Of a DNA stretch of 20,039 bases, positions 14,625 to 20,039 are shown one piece after another; position 1 is the stretch's first letter; each line of letters begins with the position of its first letter. Source of the DNA: Motiliproteus sp036964625 (GTDB taxonomy: Bacteria > Pseudomonadota > Gammaproteobacteria > Pseudomonadales > Balneatricaceae); NCBI GenBank assembly GCA_036964625.1, contig JBALTG010000081.1, positions 1-20,039 of the forward strand, written 5' to 3'. Under the pieces are notes generated by a model, which had not been told where the DNA came from, searched no databases, and saw nothing but the letters and a program-made list of their open reading frames with translations. Made by a program: the position numbers and the translations under genes.

Positions 14625-15345
14625 AGGTGATCTGGCCAGCACCGCTACACAGCAGCTAAGTAAGTTGAGCGCGCGCACCTGGGTGATCATCGGCTCGGTC
14701 GTGGCAACGCTGCTCGGGGTGGGCATTTGGGCAGTATTCACATTGCTGTCCTGGATATGGGGACAGGTGCCCGCGATCACCGAGACGGGCATGCGTTTAG
14801 CCGCCGATAGGGGAACGCAGGTCGAACAGACCGCGGCCGGACTCGCGGCCGCCGGAAAAAACCTGGGCACTGATACCCTGACACAGCTCGACCGGGTCGT
14901 ACCTGGACTGGGCGCGCAACTGGATCCGGGGCGAGCGAACGCCAGCAACAACCTGCCCGAGCAGGATGTCAGCGGCAGCGATCCGCAGCTGTTTGGCCGT
15001 TTTCCCGGCCTGGTCCGCAGCCACTACCGACGCCTGGAGCATACCGTGGAGGTGCAATATAGCGGCCGTGTAGCGCTGCCCGAGGTGCTCGCGTTTTACG
15101 CCCGGGCCTTCGCCGCTGAAGGCTTTACTCAGGAGGTGGTTGGTGCCACTGCAGAGCACGAAGAACACCTGTTCAGCCGCAACCAACAACGCTACCAATT
15201 ACGCTTAACGCGCTTACCCGATGGCTTGCTCGACGTCTGGATAGCCGCGCCCCGAACCTTGCCTTCAGCGACCTCACTGGAGAGAACCGGATTAACGCAG
15301 CAGCAGTTTGCGCAGTGGAACGGCCCGTTTGTATTGCGCATGTAA
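14611..15345 (+). CDS. single-pass membrane protein of unknown function
   Basis: The protein has 244 residues. A short cytoplasmic N-terminus is followed by one membrane helix at about 23-50 (TWVIIGSVVATLLGVGIWAV and onward), then a helical Ala/Gly/Thr-rich stretch (60-100), a flexible Asn/Pro/Asp linker and a C-terminal alpha/beta domain (about 125-225) ending in WIAAPRTLP. ATG 14611 is preferred over 14596 because GGAGAG (14598-14603) sits 7 bases ahead of it. Overlap with the HPF-like gene implies co-expression. I do not recognise the family; it could be a membrane anchor or an envelope stress protein under NhaR control. Confidence 0.75.
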   Translation: MKSIKGDLASTATQQLSKLSARTWVIIGSVVATLLGVGIWAVFTLLSWIWGQVPAITETGMRLAADRGTQVEQTAAGLAAAGKNLGTDTLTQLDRVVPGLGAQLDPGRANASNNLPEQDVSGSDPQLFGRFPGLVRSHYRRLEHTVEVQYSGRVALPEVLAFYARAFAAEGFTQEVVGATAEHEEHLFSRNQQRYQLRLTRLPDGLLDVWIAAPRTLPSATSLERTGLTQQQFAQWNGPFVLRM

Positions 15346-15413
15346 GCCTTATCCCCACCCAGAACTATGACCCTCTCATCATGAAGGCAGCGTTTCAGAC
15401 TAACCAGAAAACG

Positions 15414-15429
15414 CCCCCATCAGCGGGGG
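15414..15429 (+). other. GC-rich hairpin ahead of the small CxxC gene
   Basis: CCCCC (15414-15418) pairs with GGGGG (15425-15429) around ATCAGC. It ends 4 bases before the AAAAGGA ribosome-binding sequence of the next small gene, so it may affect that gene's translation or end the preceding transcript. No T-run follows. Confidence 0.4.
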
Positions 15430-15447
15430 AGCCAAAAGGAACCGGTT

Positions 15448-15567
15448 ATGAAATGTCCCGTCTGTAAAGATGTCGATATCGATGCCAGTCCGTGCCTGCA
15501 ATGGGTTGGTGAGAGCGATCTGGCGAGCCGTCTTAGTGACGGAAAAACCCCTGTAAGGGTCAGCTAA
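15448..15567 (+). CDS. small CxxC protein, possibly a shortened zinc-ribbon
   Basis: The frame encodes 39 residues: MKCPVCKDVDIDASPCLQWV, then GESDLASRLSDG and a short basic tail. AAAAGGA (15434-15440) lies 7 bases before the ATG, a strong ribosome-binding site. The MKCPVCKDVD opening is typical of small zf-TFIIB zinc-ribbon proteins, which carry a second CxxC pair about 15-20 residues later; here only one later cysteine (C16) remains and the middle appears missing. It may be a decayed or deleted copy, or a genuine microprotein. It converges on the E2 gene 19 bases away. Confidence 0.45.
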   Translation: MKCPVCKDVDIDASPCLQWVGESDLASRLSDGKTPVRVS

Positions 15568-15573
15568 TTACCG

Positions 15574-15610
15574 AAAAAAAAGAGCACTAAGGGCGCCCTC
15601 CCCAGTGCTC
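15574..15610 (-). terminator. intrinsic terminator of the E1-E2 operon
   Basis: On the minus strand GAGCACT (15610-15604) pairs with AGTGCTC (15588-15582), with a GGGCGCCC inner stem in the loop, and is followed by eight T (15581-15574). It overlaps the last codons and the stop of the E2 gene. Confidence 0.85.
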
Positions 15611-16957
15611 AATGGCATCCACAAATGCGCTCAGAAAACTGTTCGCGTGATGCCCGTCCAGGGCGCGGTGATCGATGCTTAAGGAGACATAACAGATCGG
15701 TTTTATCACCATCGTATCGACACCGGCAACCGTTTCGACCACCACCCGCTTGTCCAGTTTACCGACACCAAGAATCGCGACCTGCGGCTGATTGATGATA
15801 ATTGGTGCCGCAAACAAGCTGCCACTGACCCCGTGATTGGAGATAGTAAAGGTGCCATTTTGCATATCGGCTGGCGTCAGCGTCCTGTTGCGGGCCTGTT
15901 CGGTCTGCTGGGTTAACGCCCGGGCGATCTCAAACAGCGTCATCGATTGCACCTGCTGCACCACCGGCACCACCAAGCCGTCATCACCCAGCGCGGTTGC
16001 GACGCCGATATTGATATCGTCGAACAGCTCCAGCGCATCCTCATGGAAACGCGCATTAACCTGCGGCACAGCCTTGAGCGCAACGGCCGAGGCGGCAATA
16101 AAGTAGGCGCTAAAAGTCAGCTTCACCCCCAGCCCGGAAAACTCTTGCTGATGCCAGCGGCGGTGCTCGATGACGTTGCTCAGGTCCATCTCAAACACGC
16201 TGGTCACATGCGGCGAGGTGTGCAGCAAGCTGGCAACCATATGCTTGGCGATCGCTTTGCGCATCGGTGTATGCGCCACCCGGGTTCCCTGCAGCGGCCG
16301 GGGTGAACGCTCACTCGAGGCATAGGGAGAGTTTTGGCAAGCGCCCAATACCTGATGCGGATGGATTGGTGGTCGAGTAGCAAGGTATGCGGTGACGTCA
16401 TCGCGCGTCACCCGTCCGCGGCGACCGCTACCCGCAATCTTACCGATATCCAGATCGTGCTGGCGCAACAAGCGTCGTACCGCCGGGCCAATCAGCGGAC
16501 GCGCGTCGCTGTTGTTAGAGATCGAATCGGCTGAGATCGAACCAGCTGAGATCGAACCGGCTGAGTTAGACCGATCTGAGTGAGAAAGAGCCGAATCCAA
16601 ACCTGCTGGGTTCGAATGCACAGGGTGATAAGGCGCCAATTCCGCGCACACTGAGTCCGAGGCCGTTGACTGCTCAACAGCGCCACTTTCGGCAAACGCG
16701 CCCGGGGCGCAGTCATTGGCAGCCAGACGCCCGAGAATAGCTTCAACCTCTATATCATCGCCTTCGTTGGCCAGGGTTTCCTGCAGTACACCATCGGCGG
16801 GAGAGCAGATCTCCATGGCGACCTTATCGGTCTCCAGCTCGATGATCGGATCGCCACTTTTGACCGCACTACCCACCGCAACCAACCACTTGCTCAGTGT
16901 CGCCGAAGTGCCTTCCAACTGCGCTGCGGACAAAATAATATCTATTGAATGACTCAT
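15587..16957 (-). CDS. 2-oxoacid dehydrogenase E2 (dihydrolipoyl acyltransferase)
   Basis: This 456-residue protein has the three E2 parts: a lipoyl domain (1-78) with lipoyl-lysine K45 in LETDKVAME, a peripheral-subunit-binding domain (about 153-192, ending GRRGRVTRDDVTAYL), and the acyltransferase core (about 225-456) with the active site H430-RALD434-G near the C-terminus. It moves acyl groups from E1 to CoA in the cytoplasmic complex. The linker between the first two domains (about 79-150) is Ser/Asp/Asn-rich and ends in imperfect 5-residue repeats, unlike the usual Ala/Pro-rich linker. It lies 13 bases after the E1 gene. Gene context favours a branched-chain 2-oxoacid complex; pyruvate or acetoin cannot be excluded. 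No E3 gene is present here. Confidence 0.9.
   Translation of the reverse strand: MSHSIDIILSAAQLEGTSATLSKWLVAVGSAVKSGDPIIELETDKVAMEICSPADGVLQETLANEGDDIEVEAILGRLAANDCAPGAFAESGAVEQSTASDSVCAELAPYHPVHSNPAGLDSALSHSDRSNSAGSISAGSISADSISNNSDARPLIGPAVRRLLRQHDLDIGKIAGSGRRGRVTRDDVTAYLATRPPIHPHQVLGACQNSPYASSERSPRPLQGTRVAHTPMRKAIAKHMVASLLHTSPHVTSVFEMDLSNVIEHRRWHQQEFSGLGVKLTFSAYFIAASAVALKAVPQVNARFHEDALELFDDINIGVATALGDDGLVVPVVQQVQSMTLFEIARALTQQTEQARNRTLTPADMQNGTFTISNHGVSGSLFAAPIIINQPQVAILGVGKLDKRVVVETVAGVDTMVIKPICYVSLSIDHRALDGHHANSFLSAFVDAIEHWGGRP
16518..16577. repeat. four imperfect 15-bp tandem repeats in the E2 gene
   Basis: Units GAGATCGAATCGGCT, GAGATCGAACCAGCT, GAGATCGAACCGGCT and GAGTTAGACCGATCT (+ strand) lie head to tail. 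They are in frame with E2 and encode repeated five-residue units such as SAGSI and SADSI in the interdomain linker, so length changes would not break the reading frame. Confidence 0.8.
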
Positions 16958-16970
16958 TTCAACAACCCCG

Positions 16971-19100
16971 TTAGATTTCGATCAACGCCTGCATCGCGGC
17001 CGCGATGCGTTCACTGCTAGGCACTGCCGCCTGCATCAGCTGCAGGTTGTGCGGTACCGGGGTGTTCGGCATCGCCACCCGCTCGATCGGCGCATCCAGA
17101 TCAAAGAACGCCTCCTTGGCCAGGACGGCGGCGATCTCGGCACCAAAGCCGGCGGTCAGGTTGTCTTCATGGACGATCAGACAACGGCCGGTCTTCTTCA
17201 CCGAGGCCAGCACCGTGGCTTGATCCCAGGGCTGAAGGGTACGCAGATCGATCACCTCGATACTCAGCTGCAACTGGTTGGCGGCTATTTCACAGCGCTC
17301 GACCATCGCCCCCCAACAGACCACCGTCAGCTTATCGCCAGCGATCAAGGTGTTGGCTTTGCCGAAGGGGATCACATAGGCATCGCCCGGATAGGGTCGG
17401 CGTGCCCAGCGATCATCGAGCAGGGAGCGGTGCTCGAAGAAGATGGTGGGGTTGTTGTCACGCAGGGCATAACGCAACAGTCCGGCCGCATCCTCGGCAT
17501 TGGAGGGCATAACGACCTGCCAGCCGGTCTTGTGGGCCCACTCCACCTCGTCAGACATCGAGTGCCAAGGATCGCCACGGCCGGCAAAACCACCCGGAAT
17601 CCGGATCACCATCGGTGCCGCAAACTGGTTATGAGTGCGCCAGCGCATGATCCCGGTATCGGTAATCTGCTCGGCCGCAGGCTCGGCATATTTTCTGAAC
17701 TGAATCTCGGGTACCGGCATCAGCCCCGACAACGCCATACCCACGGCGCGACCGATAATGCCCTCTTCCGACAGGCTGGTATCGAACACCCGATGATCGC
17801 CATATTTGGCGTTGAGCCCGAGGGTCGCGGCATGCACCCCGCCTTTGGGCCCCACATCTTCACCAAACACCAGCACTTTGGGGTTGGTCGCCAATTCATG
17901 ATCCAACACCTTGCGGATGGCGGCGAGCATGTTAATCCGAGCGCCTTCGGGCTGAGGCGTTGCGCTGCTCGGTGGAAAACGGTGGGCATCGGCATACAAA
18001 CCGCCCCGCAGCTGCACCTGCATCTGCCCCACGGCATCTTTTTCAGCGTAGACATAGCGCGTGATCTGGCTCGGATCCGGTTCGGGCAGCAGTTTGGCCC
18101 GCTCGACCGAGGCCCGGACTTCGGCATCGGCATCCTGTTCGAGCTGCTGCCACTGGGCCGCGCTGATGATCCCCTGCTGCTGCAGATGCTGGCGCAACTT
18201 AGGCAATGGATCATCGGCCTGCTCTTTGGCGAGCAACTCGGCGGACTTATAGGTCTGGGTATCCTGAAAGGTGTGGCCGCATAACCGGGGTACGCGCAGG
18301 CGCAGCAAGCAGGCCCCCTGCCCCGAACGTACATAATCGACCGCCTGTTTGATCAACAGGGGGGCTTGCACAGGATCGGTACCGTCCCCCTCGATAATGT
18401 TCAGGTTTTTATACGCGGCCAGGTTAGCGACCTGATCCCCCCCTGGAGTCTGAACGGTCTGGGGCACCGAGATGCCATAGCCATTATCTTCGATGAAAAA
18501 CAGATGCGGCAGTTTGTTGGTGGTGGAGATATTCAATGCCGCCCAGAAGCCACTGGTCGACATCGACGAGTCACCGCCCATGGAAACCCCAATCGCCCCA
18601 AGGTAGCTGGTATCGTTGAGTTGTTCGCGATGATACACCAGCGACTGGGCCCAACCAGAAATGGGCGAATATTGCGAACCGACGCCCCCGCACATCGGGA
18701 ACAGCATGGCACCGTTGCGCTCGACGTTGGGGTAGTTACAGACCACCCCGACATCACGTCCATCGCTGTACCCACCTGCTTTGGCCAGCGGCGAGGCCAC
18801 CGCCACATCCAATTCAAGCCCAAGCGACAGTACAAAGGGGCGCGAGCGGTAGTAGCCGGTGGCGCCATCGTGAGGATGGGTCAGCAAGGATCCGAGTAGA
18901 ATTTGGGCCAGATCATGACCGCGGGCGGAGAACTGATTAAACACCAGCTTGGCTGGCACCAGCTCCTGCTCTTCAATATCATCCAGCGCGCGTGTGACTA
19001 ACAGCAAATGGGCGATATGTACCCAGTCAAAGGGCGACGGATCCGACGCCCCTAAACTTGCGGTGTGACTAATGGATGGAGACAGGGCCCTGGCGTGCAT
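16971..19100 (-). CDS. 2-oxoacid dehydrogenase E1, fused alpha-beta subunits
   Basis: This 709-residue protein joins E1 alpha (about 20-330) and E1 beta (about 385-709). The alpha part has GYYRSRP (82-88) and a thiamine-diphosphate motif from GGDSSMS (175) to IEDNGYGIS (203-211), with Ser in place of the last Gly of the usual GDG. The beta part has VFGEDVGPKGG, DTSLSEEGIIG, MPVPEIQF and IDLRTLQPWD. It decarboxylates a 2-oxoacid and passes the acyl group to lipoyl-E2. ATG 19100 is chosen because CGAGGT (19109-19114) lies 8 bases upstream; a TTG at 19136 is less likely. The E2 gene follows at once, and a divergent Lrp-type regulator suggests a Bkd-like branched-chain complex. Substrate is inferred. 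Confidence 0.9.
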   Translation of the reverse strand: MHARALSPSISHTASLGASDPSPFDWVHIAHLLLVTRALDDIEEQELVPAKLVFNQFSARGHDLAQILLGSLLTHPHDGATGYYRSRPFVLSLGLELDVAVASPLAKAGGYSDGRDVGVVCNYPNVERNGAMLFPMCGGVGSQYSPISGWAQSLVYHREQLNDTSYLGAIGVSMGGDSSMSTSGFWAALNISTTNKLPHLFFIEDNGYGISVPQTVQTPGGDQVANLAAYKNLNIIEGDGTDPVQAPLLIKQAVDYVRSGQGACLLRLRVPRLCGHTFQDTQTYKSAELLAKEQADDPLPKLRQHLQQQGIISAAQWQQLEQDADAEVRASVERAKLLPEPDPSQITRYVYAEKDAVGQMQVQLRGGLYADAHRFPPSSATPQPEGARINMLAAIRKVLDHELATNPKVLVFGEDVGPKGGVHAATLGLNAKYGDHRVFDTSLSEEGIIGRAVGMALSGLMPVPEIQFRKYAEPAAEQITDTGIMRWRTHNQFAAPMVIRIPGGFAGRGDPWHSMSDEVEWAHKTGWQVVMPSNAEDAAGLLRYALRDNNPTIFFEHRSLLDDRWARRPYPGDAYVIPFGKANTLIAGDKLTVVCWGAMVERCEIAANQLQLSIEVIDLRTLQPWDQATVLASVKKTGRCLIVHEDNLTAGFGAEIAAVLAKEAFFDLDAPIERVAMPNTPVPHNLQLMQAAVPSSERIAAAMQALIEI

Positions 19101-19241
19101 GCGGTGATACCTCGTTTGTTCCCGAATAGCCAGCAACAGCGGCTGCAGGATACCTGGCTCGCTGTCCGGACAGATTTTACCTGCCCCCTTGGCTGTTCAG
19201 AATATTGTTATTGTTACTTAATATTGTAGCGATAAGCGCTG

Positions 19242-19296
19242 GCAACAATGTTGCTTTCTGTTGGCCAAAAGAGAGTCGAATTGATACATTTGTATC
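19242..19296. promoter_or_regulatory. palindromes between the E1 and Lrp-type genes
   Basis: GCAACA-A-TGTTGC (19242-19254) and GATACA-TT-TGTATC (19283-19296) are perfect inverted repeats in the divergent intergenic region, which also has an AT-rich stretch near 19201-19226. They are candidate binding sites for the Lrp-family regulator, which would control both directions. TACAAT on the minus strand near 19228-19223 could be a -10 element for the E1-E2 operon. These roles are inferred. Confidence 0.4.
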
Positions 19297-19328
19297 TCTA
19301 TACCATCAGCAAAGGACAATTAATTGCC

Positions 19329-19790
19329 ATGAGCCTCGATCGAGTGGATACACAGATACTCCAGGCGCTGCAAAAAAACGGCCGTTTATCGAATCGGGAG
19401 CTGGCGGAACAGGTGTCGCTCTCCAACGCTCCCTGCTGGCGCAGAGTAAAACGGTTGGAAGAGGAGGGGTTTATCAGGGGGTATGCCGCCATTATTGATG
19501 CGGATAAGACCGGTTTGAAAATTTGCGCCTTTGCCCAGGTCTCGCTTGATAATCATCACCCGGACACGGTGGAGGGATTTCTGACCCTGATCGGACACTG
19601 TCCGGAGATACTCGAATGCCACGCTGTATCCGGCGGCTGTGACTATCTGCTGAAGGTGCTGGCCAGGGATATGGAGTCCTATCAAGAGTTCCTGAGCCAT
19701 AACCTGCTGCGCCAGCCGGGTGTGCGCACGGTCAACACCCTGTTCTCGATGAAACGACAGAAGAGTTCGGTAGAGATACCCGTGCTCTAG
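19329..19790 (+). CDS. Lrp/AsnC-family transcriptional regulator (BkdR-like)
   Basis: The protein has 153 residues. The N-terminal helix-turn-helix runs through LDRVDTQILQALQKNGRLSN and VSLSNAPCWRRVKRLEEEGF to about residue 50, followed by the linker GYAAIIDADKTGL and a RAM effector-binding domain with VSGGCDYLLKV and LARDMESYQEFL. Length and layout are typical of the family. ATG 19329 gives the normal N-terminus MSLDRVD; AAGGA (19312-19316) is 12 bases upstream, a little far. It is divergent from the fused E1 gene, as bkdR is from the bkd operon of Pseudomonas putida, so activation by branched-chain amino acids is a reasonable inference. Confidence 0.9.
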   Translation: MSLDRVDTQILQALQKNGRLSNRELAEQVSLSNAPCWRRVKRLEEEGFIRGYAAIIDADKTGLKICAFAQVSLDNHHPDTVEGFLTLIGHCPEILECHAVSGGCDYLLKVLARDMESYQEFLSHNLLRQPGVRTVNTLFSMKRQKSSVEIPVL

Positions 19791-19968
19791 GAGGCTAAGC
19801 GATCGGCGGTAGTTGAGGTGATCGTTAAGGTGATAGTTGAGGCGCATAAAAAAGGCTATGTTGGAGTTAGCTGTTGTGGCAGATTCGATGCGGCAGAGTC
19901 TTCTACCGGTCCAAGGGCCACTTGGGGTCTGTGACCACGGCAACCGCCCTTGCTAGCCAGAAACATGG

Positions 19969-20039
19969 AAGCGGACGCTAGTTTTACTGTTCTGAGCGTT
20001 CGGTAAGGCAGGACCTAGCTCAAAGCGTCCGCTTTGAGC
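19969..20039. repeat. nested inverted repeat at the window end
   Basis: GCTCAAAGCG (20018-20027) and CGCTTTGAGC (20030-20039) form a 10-2-10 palindrome that reaches the last base. AAGCGGACGCT (19969-19979 or so) is also complementary to AGCGTCCGCTT (20024-20034), so two folds compete. It looks like a dispersed intergenic repeat; its full extent lies outside the window. Confidence 0.55.

Noticed and set aside
17049..18284. 411-codon open frame on the plus strand opposite the fused E1 gene
   Set aside because: Its His/Gly/Gln-rich composition mirrors the E1 codons; E1 has clear family motifs and this frame has none.
19808..19840. Short tandem array after the Lrp-type gene (GGTGATCGTTAA / GGTGATAGTTGA units)
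   Set aside because: Only two full 12-bp units plus a partial one; too short and imperfect to call a repeat locus.
1..20039. CRISPR array, tRNA or rRNA genes
   Set aside because: No regularly spaced identical repeats, no cloverleaf with conserved tRNA arms and no rRNA signature were seen on either strand by eye.

Overview
The window looks like chromosomal DNA of a facultatively anaerobic, aromatic-degrading proteobacterium. A gammaproteobacterium is most likely, judging by the NhaR, HPF/RaiA-like and BkdR/Lrp-type genes and the moderately high G+C coding regions. The species cannot be fixed from the sequence alone.

Region 1 (1-6550, all +) is the 3' part of an anaerobic benzoyl-CoA operon: the end of a dienoyl-CoA hydratase gene (dch), the four subunits of an ATP-dependent class I benzoyl-CoA reductase (bcrC, bcrB, bcrA, bcrD), a 2[4Fe-4S] ferredoxin and an unusual tandem-GNAT protein. 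The genes overlap or lie a few bases apart, each with its own Shine-Dalgarno site. The ferredoxin supplies electrons, BcrA/BcrD couple ATP hydrolysis to electron transfer, BcrB/BcrC bind and reduce the aromatic ring, and Dch hydrates the dienoyl-CoA product. A 10-bp hairpin closes the operon. The 6.5-8.7 kb stretch adds an SDR dehydrogenase, a LiuR-like MerR regulator and a ferritin-like small protein.

Region 2 (7.4-9.7 kb) is patchy accessory DNA. Two direct copies of a roughly 160-bp, hairpin-rich repeat (7417-7573 and 9554-9714) bracket the regulator, the ferritin-like gene, a truncated PhoD-like phosphatase remnant and a small membrane protein gene on the opposite strand.

Region 3 (9.8-13.3 kb) holds a minus-strand chemosensory pair: a secreted single-Cache protein followed by a methyl-accepting chemotaxis protein, with an intrinsic terminator between them just ahead of the MCP ribosome-binding site. 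Upstream lies about 1.2 kb without a convincing gene. It carries an AT-rich tract, a head-to-head pair of DnaA-box sequences and several palindromes.

Region 4 (13.3-15.6 kb) contains nhaR (-), divergent from an HPF/RaiA-like gene that overlaps a gene for a single-pass membrane protein of unknown function, then a tiny CxxC protein. Region 5 (15.6-19.8 kb) is a 2-oxoacid dehydrogenase operon (-) made of a fused E1 alpha-beta gene and an E2 gene, ending in a strong terminator, with a divergent Lrp/AsnC regulator (BkdR-like arrangement). The window ends inside a palindromic repeat.
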